In this document: in pieces, positions 12,817 to 25,262 of the stretch
Layout of the letters: each line of letters begins with the position of its first letter
How positions within the stretch are numbered: the stretch's first letter is position 1
Assembly: GCF_016086655.4 (NCBI RefSeq)
Contig: NC_052135.2
Span: 17,326,363 to 17,390,362, forward strand
Reading direction: 5' to 3'
Source of the DNA: Lepeophtheirus salmonis
Taxonomy: Eukaryota; Arthropoda; Copepoda; Siphonostomatoida; Caligidae
Length of the DNA stretch: 64,000 nt
Notes under the pieces: generated by a model
Told to the model about the DNA's origin: nothing
Database searches by the model: none
The model's input: only the letters and a program-made list of their open reading frames with translations
Position numbers and translations under genes: made by a program

Positions 12817-14223
12817 TTTTTACTGGTTGGTAAAGTTTCATTATTGATCGAAAACCCCCATAATAATGTACTTAATTAAGAATTTTCCTTATTACATTTA
12901 AGAAGAAAAAACTCGACCAAAATTGAGACAAAAAATGGACATAGTATTGAATTGTATATGTATATTATTCTGTTCAAAGAATAGACGCAAGTAGCCGACA
13001 AGATAGTTACACAGGAGTTACTTTATACTACTCCTTTTAATGATCTTGTCTGTGTAATGAAGAACCTTCTTCAATAATACGTATGTATATTGTATATCTA
13101 AAGAAAAAGAAGATCACTCTAGAACATGAAATCTTACCCTTTTTGTGTCTTGTGTGTAAGATTTGGGGCGTTTCCAAGAACATGTGTATACTGTTATTGT
13201 TGTACTACGACTGATGCTAGGAGTCACTACATCTACACATTGAATCAAATTCTTTTCATTAACTGATTCTTTCTTTTTATTGTTTCTAATAATAATATAT
13301 ATACGAACAATAAAAGAGATTAGAATCAAGTTGAATATAAGAAAGATATTTTGGATATTCTGAGAATAATTTTGATTAATATGCCTTTATTAGAAATATG
13401 TTTGTTCTTCGGAACTACTTTTTTTCTAATTTTAAAGAGTATAAGAGTTATACAAACATTCCAATGGGTTGTATATTAATATATGTATTGTATTGATTGA
13501 CTCGTAAGAATGCACTCATTATTAGAAAATGTTGGAGCTGATACAAAGAATAGTATTTTTCTTTGACAAAACTTTGTAAGATAATGTTATAAGGAAATTC
13601 CCTCTTTTTTTTTTTAATATTTGACAATAATTATCTTTTAAAAGACACATTCGAAGAAATACTACCCAAAAGTAAGTAAAACTGATAAATTTGTACGTTT
13701 TTGAAAATACATTTTTTTTTTGCTATCTAAAATTTAAATTATAGCTAGTTAATATTTAATTTGCAAATCAGGGGCCACATTAATAAAAAAAAAATATTTT
13801 TTACATACTGAAAGCTGAACATGAAATCATTACTGATAGCACAATTTTCAATTTTGTTATCTTGAAGCAGGAATGTGTCAATGAAATATTGGACCTTTTA
13901 TACTCAGATTTTTCAAATTAAAAAAAAATATATCACATTTTAGCAATATTAGAAAGATGAATAAATAGTTTTTGTTGTTGTCGTTTTTCGAAAATAATTT
14001 TGAGTCTGGTCTTTTGAGGAAATAGTTTTTTTTATAAAAAGATTAATTTGCATAGAGCCACTATTATAAAAAAGTAATAGTAATTACTTTATACTAAGAT
14101 GCTCTCTCTCTTTAAGAATAAAAGAATAATGATAACAGCTTTGAAAAATATCAAATACTCTTTAGATTCCAAACTATAAAATAATTGCGCACGTTAAGGA
14201 AATATTGTATACAACTCTACTAA
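12817..14223. other. Intergenic, nothing recognised
   Basis: No gene or defined repeat was recognised. A minus-strand open frame at 13114-13329 has a hydrophobic start followed by a Ser/Thr-rich stretch, but it has no homology I can name. Confidence 0.45.
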
Positions 14224-14686
14224 CTACAGCCTTTCTTGTTCCGAAATTGTTGAGATCCAGGTCTTAGGGACTCTGTTTGATCGTTTCCACCTTTCTCCGC
14301 ATGATGAACTGCCTAGTGTCGTTATCTTTGTGGGAACGTGCGTTTTCCCACATGAGCAGAAGTTCCTTCCGGTGAGTTTTTCTTTAGGCCGGAAAACCAC
14401 CTTGGGGTTTGTTCTTGACCAGGTCCATGACTTGGGAGATGTTGTTGGGTGTCCTTGTCTCCCCGGGACGGCCTGACGAGACACCTTTCTCAAGCTTAAA
14501 AGTGCCATCCCAGATCTCATCAGCCCACAGAAAGATGATTGTACGAGTAGGCCAGGCATAAGGGTAAACAATAGTGAGGTCGGTGTGGATCTCAGACACT
14601 GTTTTATACAGTTTGTAGCTTAGCAAAAAGTACGTGCGAAAATAATTAGTCTTCATGTGCAGCAACGAATGGAGAAACCTCCCCAA
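14224..14686 (-). pseudogene. Tc1/mariner-superfamily transposase fragment
   Basis: On the minus strand, overlapping frames give transposase-like pieces. In order these are SSGRPGETRTPNNISQVMDLV, similar to the GRPxxxRTP linker after the DNA-binding domain; then, after a frameshift, WENARSHKDNDT, resembling the DNARSH-type catalytic segment; then a stretch like SPDLDLN. The tract is richer in GC than its surroundings, as expected of former coding DNA. The segments between the linker and the catalytic motif are missing, so it is an internally deleted remnant. I could not find terminal repeats. The two-frame layout means no intact protein. Confidence 0.55.
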
Positions 14687-17279
14687 ATTAGGTATGTAGG
14701 TATAGGCTATTTAGTCTCTGAATAACTATGGAATGTTTTTCAACCATCAAATTCATGAGAAAATTGATGCTGGTGGAATTTTGAGGCTAACTCTTCTCCT
14801 TTTCCTTCCCTCAATCATTTCAGAACAACCTACTATAAAACACCCTATTCTCCAATAAGTAAGTGTTAATATGTAATTTTATAGTTGTTGGAGAATATGG
14901 ACATTAATAAACCATTAGCACTAATTAAAAGGATAACTATAACACAAGTTGGTAAGAATTGCAAAACAGTATAGCCTATAAAACCATTCAGAGAGAGAGA
15001 AAGAGGAAGAACTAAAAAAAAAAAAAAGAACAAAACATCTTAACCAAAGTAAAATACCACACAAAAGTAAAGATCAAATTTACTTATTGAACAGAATTGA
15101 TTTATATTCCTCTCTACATATCAGCAAAATCATCTCAGTAGGAAAGAAAAGAATATTGAATATAAATGGAGTACCATTTGATTTTTTTTTTTTTTTTTTG
15201 TTATTATTGTAAGAGAAGAAAACCATTAGTATTGAGATACAATAGAAAAAAAGAAAATTTGCATGCCACCCTAATAGAAAATGATTTCTTTTTTTACAAA
15301 AAGTAAATCATTAACAGAGAAAAAATTATTTTATTTTTTTACAAAGCCAAATAATATTTACTTATTTAAATTTGGTTTGACCTATTTATACATATACAAA
15401 AATAATATTGACTTTTTTTTTTCCACAAGAAGCAACAAAACGACTGGGTGGAGTCTTTCAATGTATAAGGACTTTGGTTGATACGTTAAAGAGAGTCACG
15501 AGTTAGATATAATATGTCAACATCTTTACAAAGGACTGAAAGACAAAAAACAATGGGATTATGTTTTCATTTGAAAAAAAAAGAATCTACCTATTACAAG
15601 AGTAACACTACAGCAGAGATAAATTGTTTGAAATTTGGATTTATTTTTATCTTAATTAGAAAATAAATTTTTATAATAAAATTTTTTATAAATAAAATTC
15701 CGAAACTTGTTATTTTTAAAAAAATAATTTAAAATTTTGAGTACCTTTTTTTACGTTAAGGGAATTGTTTTGGCCTTGGAATGTTTTGCAATTCAGAGTT
15801 GAAGTGAAATGACATGACTTAGATTCAAAATTATTCCTGAGTTCGACTCTCCATCAAAGCTCTTCAAATGACAGTTTTTTTAAAATATTTGCGAACGATG
15901 TATATTGGAATTGAAGAATCATGAAGGGCAGAAGCTTTTGATGAAGTCAAATAAAGACGTTAAGCCATTTATCTGATAATAAAGTTTCGGATGGTCTGAA
16001 GTTACTTGAAGGAACTCATTTTTATTCTTGATTCTTACGCTTAAGTGGTGGGATTATTGTGTTCTACAAGTGGAAGAACCAAGTCCGGTATCAATTCCCA
16101 CGACGATGGCATCTCTATTCATATTTGTTTTTATTGTTCAAGAAATAAAAATAGACATAATTTCACAAATAGACAATGTATTACGAAATTAATTTATAAA
16201 TTAAACAAAACTTAAATCTCATAAAACTAAGACTCAGACTTGTAAAAAAAAGCCACTTGGAGTGCTTCGTCTGACAGACATAGTATAATAGAGTGTCAAA
16301 ATAGGATATCAATTATGAATATAATGTATAAGCAAACAATAAGATAAGGTAAATCATTATTATTTGATTCATATCAGCTATAATTATTGAGCAGTATTTA
16401 ATGATGGATAGTAGTTACAGTGGTTTTATCTAATGTGTTTCATACAAGTCGTATATTAGATCTGTGGTGATTGAAAGTGAAACTCTTATCTTCTTGAATC
16501 GATCAGCAATATTGATTTTATTTTTTAAATGTACCTAGATACTACCATCGACTAAAGAATTTGTTTTGTGAAAGTTGAATTCTCAATCTATGTACATAAC
16601 ATATGTACCATTTCCTTAGAGAAAAACAAAACCTTTTTATTATGAAAAAACAAATAAACAAACTTTTTGACTGTACATGGGTGTACATATATCGAAAATG
16701 GATTTAATTCCACAAAGAGGAGGGTATACATATTAGCAATCGGAGACTACTTATTCAAAACGTGACATCATTACTCAATTTCAAATCCATCCATTTACAT
16801 TTATATATATTTTTTTTCTTTTCTTTAGACATAATTTGTGGACTATCTATTCAAAAGGATTCGTCATGCAGATTGAGGACTACTTTTGTCCATATATACT
16901 ACCACCAGAGTTGATCATTGTATTATAGGATTATATATATTATGTTAAATATACATTTGAAGCAACACATTATGAAGGAGTTCATAGAATATGTACATAA
17001 TTATCTTTCACGACTGAATCTTTGCTTTATCTGCGAAAGATATAAATATACTATTGAATTTCAATTGTAGTCTTCTCGTGATATAATCAAATATATTTAT
17101 AATATTTTTTCACCAGAATGCTTATCAGTGTATGTAGACGTAAATTTTTCTGACTGGGAAAAAGATCTCTTCAAGGGGGGGGCATGTTCTTAAGCTTTTA
17201 ATACTAGAAATTATGTTTGAATGGGGTGACTAGCTCATAATTATTTACTTCTTATTTTAAGAAGAAAAAAAAATTGAAT

Positions 17280-17280
<1 letters not shown>

Positions 17281-17308
<28 letters not shown>
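17281..17308. repeat. Homopolymer run of 28 T
   Basis: An uninterrupted T run lies about 40 bases beyond the tRNA-Ser 3' end. On the tRNA strand it is a 28-A run. Confidence 0.9.
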
Positions 17309-17312
<4 letters not shown>

Positions 17313-17339
17313 CAAAAATTTGACATAAAATTCAGCAAG

Positions 17340-17345
17340 AAAAAT
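17340..17345 (-). terminator. Pol III terminator of tRNA-Ser
   Basis: On the tRNA strand the sequence AATATTTTTC follows the discriminator base. The T5 run is enough for RNA polymerase III termination by the general rule of four or more T. Confidence 0.75.
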
Positions 17346-17348
17346 ATT

Positions 17349-17430
17349 CGCAGTCGGCAGGGTTCGAACCTGCGCGGGGAGACCCCATTAGATTTCAAGT
17401 CTAACGCCTTAACCACTCGGCCACAACTGC
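17349..17430 (-). tRNA. tRNA-Ser(UGA)
   Basis: The 82-nt minus-strand gene folds as a class II tRNA. It has a 7-bp acceptor stem (GCAGTTG with CGACTGC, one T-G pair) and a discriminator G. The D-arm carries an A box TGGCCGAGTGG. A 5-bp anticodon stem, TTAGA/TCTAA, encloses CTTGAAA with anticodon TGA. The long variable arm GGGG-TCT-CCCC is typical of serine tRNAs. The 5-bp T stem, GCAGG/CCTGC, closes a TTCGAAC loop that is part of the B box. A run of five T on the coding strand lies a few bases after the 3' end, a usual Pol III terminator. CCA is not encoded and there is no intron. The gene appears intact and decodes UCA serine codons. Confidence 0.96.
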
Positions 17431-20400
17431 TGACATAATGTGTTAATATAGTTACTTTATATTATACTTTAAAGTAAAAGTAAAATGAGTTCTTCTAGAA
17501 TTACGATGAAACTGGATATTTTATAAATCAGATAATGTAATAACTCCATTAGAAAAATAAATAAATAAGTGAAAAGATATGAGTATATTACAATAAGGAG
17601 TGTAGATATTATTAATATCACATTGTACACATAATATGGACTCCAATTGTGCATATATATAAATTAAAATCAATTCAATGTTGAATAAGCTTATAATAAT
17701 TAGATTATAAGGAAAGTAAAAATAGACATTTAGAAAGACAAAATCAAACAAAAATTAAAAAAAAAAAGATCTAAATTATATTTTGTAAATCAAAATATTA
17801 TAACTCCCATTTATAAGACTTTATTTTGGTTTTAACTGAGTCTTTCAAAAATATTTTTTTTTTAACTATGACGTTTAATGGCAATTTGCAGCGTCTTATA
17901 TAAACTATCAAAATAATGTATTTATACATGGCAAGGCAATATAACTTACTTTTTCCGAAAGGAAATAAAACAAGTTTTATTTATCAAATAAGTTTGATCT
18001 TTGAAAACTTTGTTTTACAAAGTTTTCAAAGATAGTTAGCATCCCCATTGTTCAACAACTAAATAAACCGAACTTCTGTATTCATATACCCGTAGATTTT
18101 TTAATTGTTTTTTTTTGTTTCTCTTGCAATAATTTTTCATTAATAGGTTTTAGAGATACAATTTGTCTACACAAAAGATTCAAAATGCTATTAGCAACAT
18201 ATATCATTTGATAATTGTAGATGATTAGTTGATTAAGTAATTATCTATTTGTAATTACTCAAAGACCTTAAAAATGTTGATTTTTCTGTAATTAATTCTG
18301 TTCCAATTACTTGATTTGGACTAACCGCATCAATTTATAATTCTAGCATAGCACTGGATCTGATACAACTATTTTTTTCTCTTTAGTATTATTATTTGAG
18401 GAGTTTTTTTGCGTTCAAATAATTTTTCAAATTATGAAAATGAATGGAAAAAATTGTTGAACTGAAGCAATTAACTAATTTTCATAAATCACAATAATAC
18501 AAACTCAAAAAGCTTAATTTAAATTAGTTCAATGTTATAAAATATTCTGTCAATTTTTTTTTTTTTTTTGGTAATATTTATTTTAGGTGGCAAACGCACG
18601 TTCATCACTTCTCCAACGCCTTATAGGGACTCACTGTATTCCAAAGAAAATCTCAACTGTACGACTACTTTTACAGTCTAATTGCCACACTTAATAAATA
18701 AAGAAACTATATTGCTGTACCTTGTAGATGATTAGTTAGTTTAAGAATATCAATAAGGTATAATTAATAGTCCTTTTTAAGAAAATACCTGTTGATAAAC
18801 GATAAACATATATAAGAGATCAAAATGATATTTTTCAAAAATAAACAATGGACAGTTTGATTGCATTTACCCTCAAAAATCAACCATCGTATGTACTCAA
18901 CGAACAAAACTTTAATTTAATGGACCTTGAAAAAATATAGATAATTTAATGCATGCGACCTTTTTAGGACCTAAAAATAAACAAGGAGCAAAGAAACAAA
19001 CAGTTGTTGTTTTTTTTGTTTAAATAATAAAAACTCTGCGTGTGTCAACGCTTTCTATTCAATTAAATTTATCAGAGATGCATTTTTTTGGTGCATCCAA
19101 AAAGATTTATTTGTTTCTCACGTCAGCTTCAACATGACAAAAATAAATAAAAATCTATTTTGGGTGTGGATAAGGGATCGAATAAAACCTGAATTAAATA
19201 AATATCCTAAAAATATACACCAGATAACGTGGTCAAAAACCAAATGTAAAAAAATACCCAATAACCTTGATTCTTTGATAAAAATAAGTCAAGGGAAGTA
19301 AAATAAATCCCAGCCAATATATCTTAGACTGGTATTTTTGCCCGAAATAGTATGTATAGAAAGAGGGAATCCAATTCAATTCGAGTTATTTCTACTTCAT
19401 CAAAGACCATCTATTAATAGTACCTTTGTACAATACAGTGCCCAAAAAAACTCCTTTCCTTTTCTATTTGATATCAGTTAAACAATTAATCAAATTTTCC
19501 TCCTCTAGAGCAAGAATAACAAGTCACAGCCTTAAGTTTAAACATAAGGCTGTAAAATGTTGGGACTAATGGGACATTTGATACTTAAATGCAAATTAGA
19601 AAAAGTACTTTTTATAAGTGTTATTGAATAATTTTGTCTTTTAGGAAAAAGATGTAAATTTGTTGTATAAAAATTTAGTATGTCTAATGCGAAGCAAATC
19701 CGAATAAAAGAACAAAACGTGAAGAATTTTGACTCTACATGACTCTCACCCCTACTACAACAAGTCTTTAATTTTCAAAGCTGTACAAATGCAGTACAAA
19801 GTGTACCCAAAAGGCCATACATAGACAGAACGATTCCAATCCCATTCGAGCTCCCTCCGCTTTATCAAAAAAACTTCTATTAATACATTATTCATGGAGA
19901 AAATTACTTTTCTATTCAGGCAAACTAATTGTGACTTCCCTTCCCTTTTCTTTCACAAATTTTTTATTGATTTATGTTGTGTATGTATTGTACTCATATT
20001 GAGTAAGTAACCTCAAGCAAAAAAATAAAGTCAAATATAGTCCCATTCATTTTTCTTTCCTTTTTAATTAAAATCACGTGCATGATCTAATTAAATTGAT
20101 CAACCACAAAGGTAGCAGTCAACAACCATTGGTTTTTCCTTCCCTTATCATATTTCCTCCTTCTAATCAAATAAGGAAAAAAGATGTTTAACTTTATATA
20201 TTATGTACTTCTAAAAATAATAACAAAGTTCTCATTATAAAAAAAAATGCTACCATTTTGACAATTTTTTAAAGGAAATTGGGATTCATGATAATGATAT
20301 GATACATAGTCAAGTAGGACCCATTGAGAAAGAAGTCCATGGATGCAACAAGATGGGTAAATGATTGAGCAAAGGTTATAACAGCTGACAAAACGGGTAT

Positions 20401-21260
20401 AGTATGACTTCATAATTGTCGGCAAGTACAACTAAAGAAATTATATTTAACTCTGATGCTGTAATAAAAAGTTAAGCAATCGATTTATTTCTTTAGCTCA
20501 CATAGAAATAATAATGCACAAGAGATGAAATTATTTACAGAATACAAGCTTAATTCGTTCCTGGACCGGAGTTTGTAAGTGAAAAGCAATTTGTCCAAAC
20601 AAAAAAAAAACTCAAAGTAGCTCTAACATTCCATTATCAACTGTTGATTAGCTCGTATCTTAATAAAAGTTCATATTTTAGTGGCACTCGTATCTCAAGA
20701 TTTTACCATTTTGCCACAGTTGACGTTCGTTGCTGAAGACTGAAGATTTTCATTTACTGCAGTTTTACTATATGCAAATTATAAATTGGTTTTCCTTAGT
20801 CGTTTCTAAGTATTTCTTTATCTATTGTAGTAGATATTAGAAATTATTTTCACAACTCAAGTACAGTCGGGACATACTACACACAAACTATCCCAAACCC
20901 GGTTAGGCTTATTATCTTCAGGTAAATATAAGCATTTCGTTTATTTATTAGTAGTTTCATGAATATTTATTGATATTTACAGACATGACGTCAATAGTAA
21001 AAATTTATAAAACCAGAGATAAAGTAAAAAATACATCGAATTCTGCCAAAATTACGACAGCTTTAGTATTTATTGAGAAATGAAGTCTCTGCGATATGAT
21101 AATGGCAGAAGAAAATAGCTTATTCAACTTATAAAAAAGAGCGAATAGATTAAGAAAACCAGATTAAAAGGCCTTAAAATTGAATGATTAAAGTTCAATT
21201 ATTAAATGACGTCCTGACATTTTCATTATATATTTTTTTTCTTTACTCTAGTTCGTATCC
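17431..21260. other. Intergenic, with one perfect hairpin
   Basis: Apart from the palindrome at 17997-18033, nothing was recognised. Open frames on the minus strand near 17469-17751 are hydrophobic because the DNA is T/A-rich. Confidence 0.5.
17997..18033. repeat. Perfect 17-bp hairpin with 3-nt loop
   Basis: ATCTTTGAAAACTTTGT (17997-18013) is followed by a TTT loop and then its exact reverse complement (18017-18033). It is a cruciform-capable foldback. No gene neighbours it closely, so no role can be assigned. Confidence 0.9.
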
Positions 21261-21264
21261 AAAT

Positions 21265-21725
21265 CTTAATGCTGGGGTTCGGTCTGAAAAACCTAGACTG
21301 GTCTGTTATGGTTTTTAGTGGATCAAACTAATTCGGTCTTTTAAAGGAGTTCCGCTCGATTAGGTCTTATTTAAAATTTGGTCTAGACAGTATCTATAGA
21401 GGATTTTAGATGACCTCATGTGTGTTTTAAATTTGTATACATTGGCCTAGAATAATATCATTTGAAGTTAAGTTAGTGTTGCATAAATCATATTTGCACA
21501 ACTAATGAATCAGGAAAGGAAAGAAAATCGGCCCATAGATTGAGAACGAAAAATTGGTCCACATTTATATTGAAATTGAAAAAATTGATCCACGTTATGA
21601 TAAGGATTAAACATGGGCTTAGACCTAAGACATTCTGGACCGAAATAACTGTCCAAATTGGTAAAGATAGAATCAATTAAGATCGAGCCAAAAAATAAGG
21701 TCTTACACTGAGTCTCGACACAACT
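21265..21725. repeat. GGTCTAGACC-rich dispersed element
   Basis: The stretch begins GGGGTTCGGTCTGAAAAACC (about 21274-21293) and is packed with GGTCT/AGACC motifs in both orientations: ACTGGTCTG, TCGGTCTT, TTGGTCTAGAC, TTAGACCTA and TGGACCG. The head matches both ends of the inverted pair at 60280 and 62367. It is noncoding and looks like a non-autonomous transposon about 450 bp long. Confidence 0.45.
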
Positions 21726-22344
21726 ATAAATATAAACTTTTAAATTCATACTTATTCTTTTCTTGTCAGTGCAGCTGTCGTTTCTCACTTATGCCATGTG
21801 TGAGTCTCGTCCTCTTATTATCCTATTGTTTTGTTCATGTATAAATCCCATTGATCGATGAAAAAGTGTTATTAGTCACGTGGACTGTTTTTATTTATCT
21901 TTTAGAAATGATTCGGATGGGTGTTTATTTAATTTCATGATTAAGTTAATACATATATTACTTTAAAAAGAATACATAGATGATCTGTGGAGATATACTC
22001 CATTTATGAGTATATAGGTATATGTACCTCCTTCATGATTTATGATTACATTTAAAAAAAAAATGAAGTAGGTACAAAAATAAATACAATGAAAGAACAT
22101 CCTTCCTTCTCCTTTTTTTTAGCTAGAAATGATTTCCAGCTCATAATAATTATTAACTCACAAAATTTGCTTGCTTGCTTGTTAATGTTATGATGATGAT
22201 AATGGTGGACTCCGGATGTTCTTTTTAATATTCTTTTACATATTATACAAATTTTGAGGAGGTAGATAGAGGAAGCAAAAACAACTTCTCATCATCATCA
22301 GAGAAGGAAACTGAGGAAGAAGGATTTTGATAATGGCTCTATTA

Positions 22345-23025
22345 ATGCCAGGCTTGGACACGTTCAAACTTTTTCAACTCATCCGCTCATTTCTGGAAAA
22401 AAATTAATTTCAGACGCTCCTTAGTTAATTACTTTACGTTCAGCCATTCATTTTTTTAACCAAAAACAAGACCATATGATCAATTTTCGTCCAAATTTAG
22501 TTCGAAAAAAAAAAATAGCGAGAGATTACTTGTGAGATACCACAGACAAGGTCACTTTACAGTTTTTCCTCGTTAAATAAGCTATTTTCCATTACTTTTG
22601 TAGAGTTTACCCTGTGAGTTCATGGAGGTAGGGTAGTAATTTATGAAGTTATTCCTGATAACCTCAGCCCCTCTAGAAAATAAAAATATTCTCTTAGCCA
22701 ACTAGAATTGATCATGTGTTGTTCATTTCGCTACTTGATTTTAAATTTGATCCTGGAGTAAAATACGTCTACGGTGAACAATAAAAAGGTACAAAGCATA
22801 GATACTGCTCAAAAATGTTTACCGTTAATCGATCCCCCCCCGGCCTAGGCGCAATCGAACGGAAAGAGTGAATGTCCCCGTTCAGCCACTTATTTGTTAA
22901 TTAATTTACGTTAATCCATTCATTTTTTTAAAGCAAAACAAAGACCATCTTATCTATTTTTGTCCAAATTTAGTTCAATTTTTAAATGAACGATTCTCAT
23001 TTCCCGCTCAATATCCATGCCTGAT
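22345..23025. repeat. Dispersed repeat with internal duplication
   Basis: Two related segments lie in direct orientation, at about 22415-22500 and 22895-22980. Both contain AATT(A)ACTTTACGTT..CCATTCATTTTTTTAA and end with TCCAAATTTAGTTC. A relative in opposite orientation lies near 28976-29280, sharing CAAATTTAGTT and TAAGATACCACAGA-like blocks. It is noncoding and the family is unknown. Confidence 0.45.
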
Positions 23026-23714
23026 TTGTACATAAATTAGTCAGTTTTGAAGTAACCCCATCTTCATCACCCTCCCATCATTCCATATATCGACAAGAAA
23101 CCTTCAATTGAGCTATCTTGGACATTGTTGCTCCTTACTTTATATTATAGGTAGGCACAAAGCAGCTACCACAATAGCCCCTTTTTAAGAATCCCAAGAA
23201 TGTCTAGCCTTACCATATATATACAAAGGAGAAGAGGAAAAATGAGTTTCCCTCCCTCCCCCTTCCCCACAATGGAATCAACCAACAATTCGTCACATTA
23301 CTATTATATTATATATTTAGGCATACATACAACCTATTTTTTCACAATCAATTAGTTTCTTTGCAAAGAACGTCTTTGACCTTCAAATGCCATTCATTTG
23401 CTATTCCTTCAGTCAAACCACCTGTATGTGTTGTTCATGCTATAATCAATCCCTAAAAGCCATGACCTATATAATTAAAAGCAGTGTCCAAAGATTTAAA
23501 ATATTATAATGCCAATAATATATTAATCAATTATTATTTTTTTTAGGGAAAAAAATATCGGTACATATATACTTCATATTGAGAGATTAAACATTTTGAT
23601 TATTGTTATTTTCTTTTTCTTTCTTATTATATATATATATTCATCTCAGACAGTATTTTGCTGAGGTAGTCCTGGGACAATGTCCGATTTGATCATTAAT
23701 GTTTTATATATTGT

Positions 23715-24090
23715 AAATGAGGTGTGTCAACATGAACCAATCTTGAACGAAAATCAAGAACAGGAGAAAATCCCAGTGTAACTTTTATTTCATATATACA
23801 TATTTTAAAGACATATTTGAGTCAATTATATAGGGCTTGTATTCAAATTTGTGGGATGAGTAAATATACCCAATAGTTTTAGCTATAGTTTAAGAACTTT
23901 AAATATCTCATTATTTTATTGTGACAGTCAATTTTGCCTACTTTAAATGCAATTTGCGAGTCCTCTAAAGGGTTACAACAAGTTGTTGAAAGAAAAATGG
24001 ACAGAAATTTTGTCAAAGAATATATTTGTAATCCACACTCTATTTTGAGAAAAATCTTTTTAGCTTGCTTTTGTGTTGACAAATATATTG
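23715..24090 (+). repeat. Copy A of a four-copy dispersed repeat
   Basis: It shares ordered blocks with the copy at about 27895-28240: CAATCTTGAAC; GTGGGATGA; TGCAATTTGCG..CCTC(T/C)AAAGG; and ATTTTGAGAAAAA followed by a GC(T)TTT(A/T)TGTTGAC tail. Inverted copies lie at about 36132-36420 and 45524-46130. A 67-codon minus-strand open frame inside it is not conserved as an open frame in the other copies, so coding is unsupported. Confidence 0.5.
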
Positions 24091-24781
24091 ATATAAATAT
24101 TTTTTAATATATTTTTCCATTAGAGGAGGAGATAAAACAGAGTCCAGAGATTGACACTTTTCTAAAATATATCATATTTATAAGGACTTGTGATCATTAA
24201 TTTGTGTGAAATGTCTATCTGCAATCTTTAGCATGCAATGTTTAAATTTTTATGTTCTCATATAGGAGAGACCCTGAAAAATTGTAACACTTTATGATTG
24301 AATTGTACTGAAAATTACACCAGTTAGTAGTTTCACCACAAATTGAATTTGAATGTGAACCTTGAAATGATGTAACTGTCCTCATAGCCAGGGCAACAGT
24401 AAACAAAATCAAGTTTGACTGATAAATTAAGAAAATTATACCAAATATTATTTTATAAAGAATAAAAAACTAGGCATTTTAAGATGTTGAACTCTACACT
24501 TTCAATGAATAATGGCAGATTAATATATATAATTAGATTTATATTATAAAACTCTGATCAGTATTATAAAATTTTGTGAATAATTCCCTCTCCAAAAACT
24601 TTTAGGGGTCCCACTTTAGTATAAAAACCTGCTTGTTGTGAAGTGTCACTATACAAAACAATAAAAAATTATAAGCAATGTAAGATATATTGAAGCAGTT
24701 GTTGCAAACATTGTAATGAGTTTTGAATGTTGATAAAACTATATTTATTGATATCAAAATAATCAATAATTCAAATCATAT

Positions 24782-25262
24782 AGTGGACTTTGTTTTTGGA
24801 ATTAAATTTATTGAAAAAAAATTTTCAAATATTAAATTTTTCGTAAAAAAATTTGGAAAATTACATTTTTTGAACAGAAACTTCCAAAGTTTATAGCTAT
24901 TCCCAGAAAATATTATTTTTTTGGAAAATTAAATTTTTTGGAAAAAAAAGTTCTAAAATCCACAGCTATTCATAAAAATTTAATTTTTTGGGAAAAAAAT
25001 TCAAATATTAAATTTTTTGGAAAAAAAATTCTAAATCCACAATTATTCACAAAAAAGATCCAAAATTAAATTGGAAAAAAAATTCAAAAAGTTGTAAATT
25101 TTTTTCCTAGGATGCATAATTTGCCCTAATTAAAAAATGGTATCCCTACTTTAGTGTAAAATTATTCATTCTGACCCCAAAAAAAATCCTAAAAACAAAA
25201 ATTCTTTAATTTGGGATGGACTAGGTACAACTCCTCCATCCCACCCCTTGCAGACGCCTCTG
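24782..25262 (-). repeat. GC-ended, A/T-minisatellite element, reverse orientation
   Basis: The right end CTTGCAGACGCCTCTG (25247-25262) is the inverse of the CAGRGGCGTC-type head. It is preceded by CTCCTCCATCCCACCCC. To the left lie repeated blocks of AAATTTTTTGGAAAAAAA and TCCACAGCTATTCA. The left end is not defined. The orientation is opposite to the copy at 12199-12816. Confidence 0.6.

Larger units (their letters stand above)
14687..17348. other. Intergenic, nothing recognised
   Basis: The sequence is AT-rich with poly(T) runs at about 15182-15199 and 17281-17308, the latter 28 T. No coding exon or transposon was recognised. A weak tRNA-like stretch near 16029-16110 was considered and rejected. 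Confidence 0.5.

Noticed and set aside
15838..15852. GAGTTCGACTCTC, resembling a tRNA T-arm
   Set aside because: No upstream A box or cloverleaf could be built around it.
16029..16110. tRNA-like stretch with a CGCTTAAGTGG A-box-like and GGTATCAATTCCC B-box-like sequence
   Set aside because: No acceptor stem or anticodon stem pairs convincingly, and the B box needs an inserted base. At best it is a degraded tRNA-like fragment.
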